Source: Chloroflexota bacterium
Lineage (GTDB): Bacteria > Chloroflexota > Dehalococcoidia > JACQUO01
Direction: 5' to 3'
DNA: 64,000 nucleotides
Assembly: GCA_016210205.1 (NCBI GenBank)
Contig: JACQUO010000023.1
Span: 67,788-131,787, forward strand
Within the stretch, counting starts at the first letter, position 1; every line of letters begins with the position of its first letter. The notes under the pieces were generated by a model. It was not told the origin of the DNA. It saw only the letters and a program-made list of their open reading frames with translations, and made no database searches. The position numbers were made by a program, and so were the translations under genes. This document shows positions 42,802 through 50,352 of the stretch, one piece after another.

Positions 42802-45800
42802 TCAACTCCTTGTCCTGGTGACTTCGCCTTTGAGGTATTTGCTCATAAAGCTACTCTCGCTGGCCGGGGTATAGCCCGTGGTGGCAGGTGCCCAGATGCC
42901 CTTTCCCCCCATTCCCCCGTCCTCAGCCTTCTCAATCTTTATCAGGGTTTCTTTGGGCACGGTGTTGATGCCATGGTTGTCCCCTTCGAACCCTAAGATA
43001 AAGGACATAGAGGCCTTGGCTTTATGAAACAGCTGGTCGGTCTGATGCATGGGCATGAGCCAGCTTCGAGTTATGCTCTGCTGAGAGCCGTAGCGAAAGC
43101 TGGCCTGATAGCCGGTATCGGCGGACAAGGCTCGGCCGTCAGGGCGAGTCTCATGAGCCAGCACACTCCTCTCCGTAGCGTTAAAAGAACCGTGCTTCAT
43201 CATGGTGAAGTGATAGGGATAGGCCGGGTTATATTTAACCCGAAGCTTCAGCCGGGACACCTTGTAGAAATGGTCATCAGGCCGCCAGCCCACATAGGGC
43301 CTGTCTTTGGGGTTGCTATCCACATAGATATAGTCGCCGTCGTTGATATTCAGGTCTCGAGCCGCCTGAGGATTCATGTGGAACTGCCACTCGCCCACTC
43401 CGGGGCTCCGTTTGTCCATGCGGTAAGGGTCGCCGAAATTGTTGCTCCAGATGAAGTTCCAGTCGGTGACAGTCCATTGGGAGTGGACGGTATGTCGGGA
43501 CTTGGGGGTAGTGCAGAGAAAGCGGAAACCCTGACGCCAGAGGGGGTTCTCTGTTTTCTTCACCTCGGACCAGGCCAGCTTGTTGTTGGCAATGGTGCGA
43601 ACATCCGCCTCCAGCACCTCTTTCTGAAGCATCTCGGGGGTGATGCCGTAGTTCTCGGGACGAATATAGGGATTGGTGCTGACGATGACATTGGGGAGGT
43701 AGGGGGTTGCCTCCGGCCCCTCCCGATGGACGATGAAGTTTTCACCATGCGTAATGGCTTCGGGGATGTCGCAGTAGGCATGGAGTCTACCCGTATCGGT
43801 GGAGAAGGGGACATCCTCGTGGATTTGCTCCCAGAAGGGAATCCTGGGATAGCTTCGGAAGAGCATCAAAGCGCCGCCCTTCACCCCATATTTGCCCTCC
43901 CGGATGTCCTTGGTGGTGTAGCCATGGCTAGTGGTGGAGGTGTCCAGAAGGCGGTCAATATAGACGTCCTCCCGTCCCTCCAGGGCGAACTTCCAATAGT
44001 CCCGGAAGCGCTGGTCGCCTGTAAGCTCGGCCAGCTTCTCGGCCACGCCAGTCATTATGCGCAGGTCATCCCGGGTATCGTAGAGCGGCTTTATCCCCTC
44101 CTTTCCCCATATCTGAAGGAAGGGATTGGAGCAGGAGCTGGTAATCTCCAGGGCCTGGAATTCCATCCAACTATTGGCAGGCAGGATGAAGTCTGAGTAT
44201 TCGCACGAGGCCGTCATCTCGATTTCCTGGGTCACAATCATGTCAATCTTGGGGTTGATGTTCTTGACAAGCTCGTAGGACCACTTGGCGTTGTTAATCA
44301 GGTTCACATTGGTGGTCCAGATTACCTTGGTGGGGGTGGGCAGGTGGCTCTTGCCCGTGATTAGCCTGCGGCCGAATTTCGGGGTGTCCACAATTAGGGC
44401 CTTATCACCATGGGCCCAGTAGCCAACTTCCTCGTCGCGGGAATAGGCATGGGGGAACTCTTTACTCAAGGGTTTGTCCGCTTCCAAGAGGGGTTGGAAG
44501 GGGTCCTCCGCCACCCATCCCTTAAAGCCGGGGCCGGTCCACGCCGAGCCCTGGAAGTTGGCGGCCTTGTAGTTGCCCGCCCAAGTATGGGCGCCGCCTC
44601 CTTTGATGCCGATGCTGCCCACCAGCATCAGGGGCAGGTAGGTCGCCCGGTTGTGCAGGGTAGCATGAAAATAGTGGTTGATGCCCTCGCCGTAGTGGAT
44701 GGAGATGGGGTAGGCCTCCCGGGGCTTGCCCATAAAGTCGGGGTCCCAGAACCGCCGGGCGATGTCCCGGGCCAGCCGCTCCACCATCTCTTGGGAGGCG
44801 CCGCTGATTTCGTAGACGGTGTCCAGGTCATAGTCTTGGAGATGCAGCTTATACATCTCCCACAGGGTCATCACCTCCACCTCGGCCCCATTCACCAGGG
44901 TTATCTTGCCTTTCCATTCCAGGGCCGGGTCAATGCCCTTGGCGGAGAGCTTGCTGCCCACATCGTCCCTGGTAATGGCCTGGGGCTTCCCGGAGCTGAG
45001 ATTGCGGACCACAAAGTCACCAATGCTCTCCCTCTGCTCCGCCGTCAGTCCCTGTACAGTATAGCTAGGGCCATGGGAGATATCCTGGTTATGATAGCCT
45101 GGGAAGAGGTCCTTGGCCTTGAGCCGCTGAAGCGTATCGGCACGCACCAAGAGAGGGAAGTCCGTGAACTGCTTGACGAAGGCCTCATCGTACCAGCCTT
45201 TGTCCATAAGGAGCTTGGTGATGCCCAGAAAGATGCTGGTATCAGACAAGCCGGGGCGGACGGAAATCCAGTAGTCGGCTTTGGTGGCGGGGGGGTTGTA
45301 TTCAGGGGCGATGACCACGATTTTGCCGCCCCGCTCCATAATCTCGTTGAGCCAGTGGGATTCTGGCATCTTGTTCTCAATCAGATTCTTGCCCACCTGG
45401 ATAGTGAGCTTGGAAGAGCGAAGGTCGTTGAAGTCCATGTCCGAGGCCTGCAAACCGTGGACAAAGGGATGGCCGGGGGCCTGGTCACCGTGCCAGGTGT
45501 AGTTGGACCAGTTGCGGCTGCCCCGGGCCTCCTCGTGGCCCACCCCGCGCACCTGGGCGTCTAGAAGGGCCATCATATTGCTGAAACGGTAGAGCCCATA
45601 CTTCCCGATAACCCCCAGCAGGCCCATGCCGCCCCGGAACTTCATGGTTCGGGTGCCCGCCCCATCCCAGTACTCCAGCATCTCCGGCTGGTAGCCATCC
45701 CGGTCCAGGAGACGCCGCCTGCCGGCTTCCCCGCTATAGGTGGTGGCGATAGCCCTAAGCCCCCTGGCTAGATAGCCGTTGATTTCATCCCAGGAGAGGC

Positions 45801-46353
45801 GGACGAACTCATCGGTGCCCCTGGAGTCGAACTTATATTTAGCGCGCAGAGCCGGGGTGTCGGAGAGGGAGGGGAAGGCGGCGTCCGCCCACTCTTTCCA
45901 CCCTTTACGCACCATGGGATACTTCAGGCGGTAGGGCCCATAGACCCGACGGTGAAAGGTGTAGCCCTTGAGGCACATCCGGGGGTTCCAGGTCTGAGTA
46001 GCCCGGTTGCCGTACAAATCCTGGTAGTTTTGGTGCTCGTAGTATTGCTCGACCCTGGTCACGATGCCATTACGGACAAAGGCGTTAATGCGGCAGGCAT
46101 GAGTATCGTTGGGAGAGCAGACATAGGTAAAAGAGCGGTCATAGGAGTACTGGTTTCTGTAGACTTCTTCCCAAGCCCTGCCCGGGTAGTATTCCAGGGG
46201 ATTGCCAATCTGGGTCGCGGGTACGAGGCTTCGCCCGACAAAGCCCGGCCCCTCTTTCTCCAAGGGTCGCAGCACCGCAGGCGTGGCCAGCCCCCCCGCC
46301 AGGGCGCCTGCCCCCACGAGGAATTGCCTTCTGGAGATTTTATCTTCAGCCAT
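42802..46353 (-). CDS. nxrA: Tat-exported type II DMSO-reductase-family catalytic subunit, nitrite oxidoreductase/nitrate-reductase-like
   Basis: 1183 residues, the length of NxrA/NarG/PcrA-type subunits. Twin-arginine signal SRRQFLVGAG places it outside the membrane. The FS0 site reads Cys79-x3-Asp83-x3-Cys87 with Cys127 (YVCSPNDTHAC, RMCLKGY), an Asp replacing one cysteine. The molybdenum ligand typical for type II enzymes is Asp290 in SNYTWHGDQAPGHP. The C-terminal molybdopterin-binding region includes FHMNPQAARDLNINDGDYI. Gene order alpha, small protein, beta, TorD, gamma supports a three-subunit periplasmic complex. Nitrite oxidation or nitrate reduction is the first guess; chlorate/perchlorate, selenate or hydrocarbon substrates in the same clade cannot be excluded without a tree. 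Confidence 0.85.
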   Translation of the reverse strand: MAEDKISRRQFLVGAGALAGGLATPAVLRPLEKEGPGFVGRSLVPATQIGNPLEYYPGRAWEEVYRNQYSYDRSFTYVCSPNDTHACRINAFVRNGIVTRVEQYYEHQNYQDLYGNRATQTWNPRMCLKGYTFHRRVYGPYRLKYPMVRKGWKEWADAAFPSLSDTPALRAKYKFDSRGTDEFVRLSWDEINGYLARGLRAIATTYSGEAGRRRLLDRDGYQPEMLEYWDGAGTRTMKFRGGMGLLGVIGKYGLYRFSNMMALLDAQVRGVGHEEARGSRNWSNYTWHGDQAPGHPFVHGLQASDMDFNDLRSSKLTIQVGKNLIENKMPESHWLNEIMERGGKIVVIAPEYNPPATKADYWISVRPGLSDTSIFLGITKLLMDKGWYDEAFVKQFTDFPLLVRADTLQRLKAKDLFPGYHNQDISHGPSYTVQGLTAEQRESIGDFVVRNLSSGKPQAITRDDVGSKLSAKGIDPALEWKGKITLVNGAEVEVMTLWEMYKLHLQDYDLDTVYEISGASQEMVERLARDIARRFWDPDFMGKPREAYPISIHYGEGINHYFHATLHNRATYLPLMLVGSIGIKGGGAHTWAGNYKAANFQGSAWTGPGFKGWVAEDPFQPLLEADKPLSKEFPHAYSRDEEVGYWAHGDKALIVDTPKFGRRLITGKSHLPTPTKVIWTTNVNLINNAKWSYELVKNINPKIDMIVTQEIEMTASCEYSDFILPANSWMEFQALEITSSCSNPFLQIWGKEGIKPLYDTRDDLRIMTGVAEKLAELTGDQRFRDYWKFALEGREDVYIDRLLDTSTTSHGYTTKDIREGKYGVKGGALMLFRSYPRIPFWEQIHEDVPFSTDTGRLHAYCDIPEAITHGENFIVHREGPEATPYLPNVIVSTNPYIRPENYGITPEMLQKEVLEADVRTIANNKLAWSEVKKTENPLWRQGFRFLCTTPKSRHTVHSQWTVTDWNFIWSNNFGDPYRMDKRSPGVGEWQFHMNPQAARDLNINDGDYIYVDSNPKDRPYVGWRPDDHFYKVSRLKLRVKYNPAYPYHFTMMKHGSFNATERSVLAHETRPDGRALSADTGYQASFRYGSQQSITRSWLMPMHQTDQLFHKAKASMSFILGFEGDNHGINTVPKETLIKIEKAEDGGMGGKGIWAPATTGYTPASESSFMSKYLKGEVTRTRS

Positions 46354-46387
46354 CTAATGTTCCCTCGAACCGCTGCGATGTCACTGG

Positions 46388-47164
46388 CTATTCCTTCCTG
46401 GGCTCGAAGCCCGTAGTCTTGTAAAGATAAATGATGACCTTCCACGCCTCGTCTGGGGTAAGGTCATAGGTATGAAGAGTAGTGGCGTTGGCAGCGTCGG
46501 CGGGAGCCACCCACGCGGGCATGGCGCTGCTGAACTGGTTCTGAATGCCACCGACGGTGAGCCGCCAGTAAACATAGGGGAGGGTTAGCTGCGCGATGGT
46601 CCCCGAGTCCCGGAAGTTGGCGGGGCGGATGGGGTAGCGGAAGCCCTCCGCCGCTGGACCCTCGCCGTCAAGGTTATCGCCGTGGCAGACAGCGCAGTTA
46701 CCCCGGTAAAGAGCCTTGCCCTCGGCGATGGCTTGGGGGCTCCACTTGGCGGGCGTCGCCACCCACTCCGGCACCTTTATCCGGCCCAGGATTTCCTCCC
46801 CGGCCGTGGGGTGACGCTGAAAGATTTCCACGGGGGGAGCATAGCTGGGTCGTGTGGCCTCGTAAGCCCACCAGCCCAGGGCCAAGGGGACCACTAGAAG
46901 CAGGCCCCAGCGTTGAGCTCGCGTGGCAGCCCCCTCGCCCTCAGCCCCGATGAAGAAATCCCCGAAGCGCTTCAACCGGCCATCGTCCAGAGTGATGTGA
47001 ATGAGGATACCGGCTATCACAAAAGCCATATACAGAAGGATGACGCTGCCGGGTATGACAGGCTGTATGAGCTTCAGCAAGATAAACGCCCCGGCCAGGA
47101 TTAAGAAGGCGCCCACAGGCGAGGGCAGGTTGAAGCGAGGCCGGCGGGCGGGGTCAGCTCTCAT
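46388..47164 (-). CDS. membrane-anchored monohaem cytochrome c
   Basis: 258 residues. Three hydrophobic helices in the first 105 residues, then a periplasmic class I cytochrome domain with GKALYRGNCAVCHGDNLDGEGPAA (CXXCH) and a methionine in SSAMPAWV as likely second ligand. Overlaps the preceding cytochrome gene by four bases (ATGA) and ends 34 bases before the catalytic subunit. It should carry electrons between the oxidoreductase and the bd-like protein. Confidence 0.88.
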   Translation of the reverse strand: MRADPARRPRFNLPSPVGAFLILAGAFILLKLIQPVIPGSVILLYMAFVIAGILIHITLDDGRLKRFGDFFIGAEGEGAATRAQRWGLLLVVPLALGWWAYEATRPSYAPPVEIFQRHPTAGEEILGRIKVPEWVATPAKWSPQAIAEGKALYRGNCAVCHGDNLDGEGPAAEGFRYPIRPANFRDSGTIAQLTLPYVYWRLTVGGIQNQFSSAMPAWVAPADAANATTLHTYDLTPDEAWKVIIYLYKTTGFEPRKE

Positions 47165-48006
47165 TGTCCACCCCTTGGCGACAGAAGATAGGCGACCAGG
47201 GCCTGCAATTGCCCAGCGGTCAGCTTTGTGCCGAAGTCCTGGGGCATGACACCAGCCACCGCCCCCGGCTTCACGAAGGCGTTGGGGGCGACAATGGACT
47301 CCATAATATAGGCCTCAGTGCTAATTCCCCTTTGAGCCGCCCCCTGTTTCAGGCCAGCGGGGTCAAGGGAGGGCCCTACCAAGACCTCTCCGGGCTTCAG
47401 GCTATGGCAAGCGGAACACCCATTTCCGGCGAGAATAGCCACCGGGTCCGTAGATGTCTCCCCCTTAGGAAGGCCGGCTTGGGCAGGAGCGGCGCCCACG
47501 CCCGCTGCGCCAGGGGGCCGACGGATGTCCCCAATCCTGACGGAGGGCCGGCCCCCCAAGGACTGGAGGTAGTCCACCACTGCCACCATCTCCTCGTAGG
47601 TGAGCTTCGCGGGAGCAGCGGTGGCCGCGGGCATAATATTGGCATACCTCTCCACTAAATATGCCCCAGGCTCATATAGCGCTTCCACCAGATAGTCCAC
47701 CAGGTTCCCTTGCCCACCGGGGACGCCCTGAGCCCTCCGAAGGGCGATGTCCGCCCAGTTGGGCCCTCGCCCGCCCCCTTTGACCCCTACTCCAGGCTCG
47801 ATGGTGTGGCAGGCCAGGCAGCCGCGTTGGCGCGTCACAGTTTCCCCCAACGCCGCCAGTTGGACCGGAGTCATGCTGGCGGTTATCGCCTGCTTCTGCG
47901 GCGGCTCCCAGCGGGTCTGGGGAATCCAGTTGGCAAACCAGACAAAGAGCCCCAGGACAGCCAGCGCCGGAATGGTGGCGGCCAGGTATCGGGCGGCTGA
48001 CGTCAT
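47161..48006 (-). CDS. membrane-anchored dihaem cytochrome c
   Basis: 281 residues. N-terminal membrane anchor (about 8-27), then two class I cytochrome domains with CXXCH sites CLACH (TRQRGCLACHTIEPG) and CSACH (GNGCSACHSLKPG), each followed by its methionine region (YANIMPAA and GVMPQDFG). A Pro/Ala-rich linker joins them. Starts inside the bd-like gene's stop (four-base overlap), showing translational coupling of three genes in a row. Confidence 0.88.
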   Translation of the reverse strand: MTSAARYLAATIPALAVLGLFVWFANWIPQTRWEPPQKQAITASMTPVQLAALGETVTRQRGCLACHTIEPGVGVKGGGRGPNWADIALRRAQGVPGGQGNLVDYLVEALYEPGAYLVERYANIMPAATAAPAKLTYEEMVAVVDYLQSLGGRPSVRIGDIRRPPGAAGVGAAPAQAGLPKGETSTDPVAILAGNGCSACHSLKPGEVLVGPSLDPAGLKQGAAQRGISTEAYIMESIVAPNAFVKPGAVAGVMPQDFGTKLTAGQLQALVAYLLSPRGGQ

Positions 48007-49805
48007 TGATGCTCCTCCTCGGTCTGGCTTTCGACTTCAGAGACGAGGCTTCTCCCCATGAAGGCGGAGATGGCGAAAGATATCGCCAGCAGGAGAAAAA
48101 AGATTAGGGTGATTATGGTGACGATGACGGCCACTTCCCCCAATGATGGAAGCCCAGCCCCAGGGGAGGTATCCTCCAGTATGCCGAAGACATGCCAGTT
48201 GAGGCGGGCGGCGCTTCGGGCATAGCCCATGAGCCCCATGAGCCAGACGATGACATAGGATAGGACGATGAGGACATACTGACCTCGCCGGGGCATGGTG
48301 CCCCAACGTACCACACCCACCGCCTGAGACCCCCGCAGGAGGAACACGTCCAGGATAAAGGTGAAGAGGATGCCCGCAATTAAAACCACGATTTGCAAGA
48401 TAGAGGTGGTGATGCGCACCTCGGAGGGAGCGAAGTAGCCGTAAACCCCCAGAGCTATAATCGCCAGGGCCGTCAAAGCCAGCACTCCCCACTGGATAGC
48501 ATTCCCCACATCCTTCCAGGAAACAGTGATAACGCGGCCGGCCCGGCGGTAGAGGAGATAGCTAGCGTATAGCACCACCAGAATCAAGGTGACGGCAATC
48601 ATCTTGGGCGCCATCACCCCCAGGGCACCCAGAACGGGATGGAACCCGCCGGTGGACTCCTCAATGGAGGCCGCCATGGTGTGAGGGGTAGCCCAAATCA
48701 TGAAGCCGACGATGAGGATAGTATTGAAGGCAGGGGTCCACCGCCGTTGGGGCTCCGACCCCGGGATGCGTAGAAGCCCCAGCCAGGCGTAATAGGCGGC
48801 CCCGATGAAGAGCACCGCCACGACGATGGCTTGGATAATGAAGAGCCAGGAGAGGACACCTCCCATGAGGGTCACGCCGTAGGTGGCGGAGAAAGAGAAC
48901 AGCTCGAATCCGAAGTAGTAGCCAGCGAAGGGCAGAAAGAGCATGGTGAAGAGGGCGATGAGGTTCCCAGTGTATCCCATCCAGTCGTAGAAGGCCCGCT
49001 CTTCGGCGCGCTCCACGGTGAGGAAACGGTAGGCGGCATAGGCCCCGGCCAAGAGGGCACCGAGGGTGATGTTGGCAATCAGACGGTGGATATTGAGGGG
49101 CATCCACGCCAAGTTCCAGATGGCGTTGTTCAGGCTAATCAGATTGCCCGCCGCGTCCACGCCGTTGGGGGTCATCATAAAGGTGGCCCAGGTGTTGGCA
49201 ATGAACATGACGGCGGTGCCAAAGATGTTCAGGGCAAGGCCGAGGAGCAGGTGAGCCCACTTCAGGTTGCCTTGGAGCCGGTGCCATGAGTAGTAATAGA
49301 AGTAGAGGCAAAAGGTCTCGCCCAGGAAGAATAGGGGATAAATCACCATGGTGGGCCCGAAGATATCGGCGAGATACCCCATGAACCTGGGGTAGAGGGT
49401 GAACAGGAGAAAGGCTAATGTCGCCCCCAGGATGGCCGTAATGGAGTAGGCAGGGGGCAAGAGCCGGGCCATCTCGTGGGCCAAGAGGTCGAAACGCCGC
49501 TCCTTGCTCCGCCAGCCAATAAGCTCGATGACCAGAGCAAACATGGGTACCGCCAGCACGAAGGCGGCGAACATCAGGTGCAGCTGGGACACTATCCACA
49601 CCGCCAGCCGGCTATCCATGCCCAAGAATACACGGTATTCAGCCGAAGGAGCCGGACCTTGGGCTCCGGCGGTCCCCGCTCCCAGAAGCAGGAACAATGC
49701 CACCAGGGATAGCGCTAAACAGATTTTTTCTCGGGGTTTGTCACCCACCCTTTTATCCCATTCTGGCTTCTTGCCCTGCGCCAATAGAGCCCTGTCTCTT
49801 TTCAT
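48003..49805 (-). CDS. cytochrome bd-like oxidase protein (CydA-related, extended)
   Basis: 600 residues, longer than CydA (about 450-530). A signal-like hydrophobic segment (about 29-48) is followed by about 14 membrane helices. CydA-like features include the histidine-bearing helix SQLHLMFAAFVLAVPMFALVIEL and NIHRLIANITLGALLAGAYAAYRFL, and YPLFFLGETFCLYFYYYSW. The classical periplasmic Q-loop is not evident, and no cydB gene follows; instead two c-type cytochromes are translationally coupled to it. Similar bd-like proteins are known near Nxr genes of Nitrospira-type nitrite oxidisers. I infer a terminal oxidase or electron-transfer protein fed by cytochrome c; oxygen reduction is not proven. 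Confidence 0.8.
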   Translation of the reverse strand: MKRDRALLAQGKKPEWDKRVGDKPREKICLALSLVALFLLLGAGTAGAQGPAPSAEYRVFLGMDSRLAVWIVSQLHLMFAAFVLAVPMFALVIELIGWRSKERRFDLLAHEMARLLPPAYSITAILGATLAFLLFTLYPRFMGYLADIFGPTMVIYPLFFLGETFCLYFYYYSWHRLQGNLKWAHLLLGLALNIFGTAVMFIANTWATFMMTPNGVDAAGNLISLNNAIWNLAWMPLNIHRLIANITLGALLAGAYAAYRFLTVERAEERAFYDWMGYTGNLIALFTMLFLPFAGYYFGFELFSFSATYGVTLMGGVLSWLFIIQAIVVAVLFIGAAYYAWLGLLRIPGSEPQRRWTPAFNTILIVGFMIWATPHTMAASIEESTGGFHPVLGALGVMAPKMIAVTLILVVLYASYLLYRRAGRVITVSWKDVGNAIQWGVLALTALAIIALGVYGYFAPSEVRITTSILQIVVLIAGILFTFILDVFLLRGSQAVGVVRWGTMPRRGQYVLIVLSYVIVWLMGLMGYARSAARLNWHVFGILEDTSPGAGLPSLGEVAVIVTIITLIFFLLLAISFAISAFMGRSLVSEVESQTEEEHQ

Positions 49806-49862
49806 AATCTCTCGGCTAAAAGCTTTCCTATCATCTGAACAGGTTTGAAAGCCGAACTCGTC

Positions 49863-50120
49863 TTACTGAGGGGGCGGAAGTCCTGTCAGTCTGGTGATGA
49901 ATGCCAACACATCAGTAGCGCGTCTAAAGTAGGCTTGTTCTCCCGTTTGCACATGGCGCACTCGCCAGCGCCACTCAGGCTCCACCTCGCTATCCTGGGG
50001 CTCCAACCAGACCAGCATGATAAAGGACGCACTCGCTCCACCCAGATCTCTTTTCGCATACTGGTCTTTCATCGCCCTTACACACAACCCCTGATTTTTT
50101 CCCTGGTTGCTTTGGCGCAA
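49863..50120 (-). CDS. small conserved-looking cytoplasmic protein of unknown function
   Basis: Up to 85 residues; internal ATG codons (for example at 50072) could be the real start. The second half, SEVEPEWRWRVRHVQTGEQAYFRRATDVLAFITRLTGL, looks like a small alpha/beta domain of a type I have seen attached to Chloroflexota regulators. No membrane helix or signal. It is the first gene downstream of the tandem-repeat promoter at 50247-50284 and 57 bases before the bd-like gene. Confidence 0.55.
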   Translation of the reverse strand: MRQSNQGKNQGLCVRAMKDQYAKRDLGGASASFIMLVWLEPQDSEVEPEWRWRVRHVQTGEQAYFRRATDVLAFITRLTGLPPPQ

Positions 50121-50246
50121 GCGTCTAAAATCTGGTGAGTCCTATCTGGAGCCGCTCCTCATACACTGCCAGACGGAAAAGACTGGGCCGCTCACCAAAA
50201 AGCTTCAAGAATACAACCAATATCAACTTAGACCCATCCTCCCCTA

Positions 50247-50284
50247 TGTTTACCTCACCGGGCTTACAGGAGACTTACAGGAGA
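50247..50284 (-). promoter_or_regulatory. tandem 11-bp repeat and -10 box, candidate SARP-regulator site
   Basis: On the minus strand TCTCCTGTAAG occurs twice in direct succession (plus-strand 50274-50284 and 50263-50273), followed after ten bases by TAAACA (50252-50247). SARP-type activators bind direct repeats with 11-bp period just upstream of a -10. The SARP/BTAD gene itself lies immediately upstream, and the site heads the minus-strand cluster of cytochrome and oxidoreductase genes. The repeat is seen directly; the pairing of regulator and site is inferred. Confidence 0.5.
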
Positions 50285-50290
50285 GCCAAA

Positions 50291-50318
50291 AAAACAACAC
50301 CCGCTTCCAGCGGGTGTT
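50291..50318 (-). terminator. intrinsic terminator of the SARP/BTAD regulator gene
   Basis: AACACCCGCT (50296-50305) pairs with AGCGGGTGTT (50309-50318) around a 3-base loop. On the minus strand it is followed by G and then a long T-run, the complement of the A-run that ends at 50294. It lies 35 bases past the stop codon and separates the regulator from the next minus-strand genes. Confidence 0.88.
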
Positions 50319-50352
50319 GACACGGGAAAAAAGCAGGCTTACCAAAACATCA

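Noticed and set aside
43024-44196. 390-codon open frame antisense to the 1183-residue subunit gene
   Set aside because: Same reason: no motifs, and the opposite strand is clearly coding.
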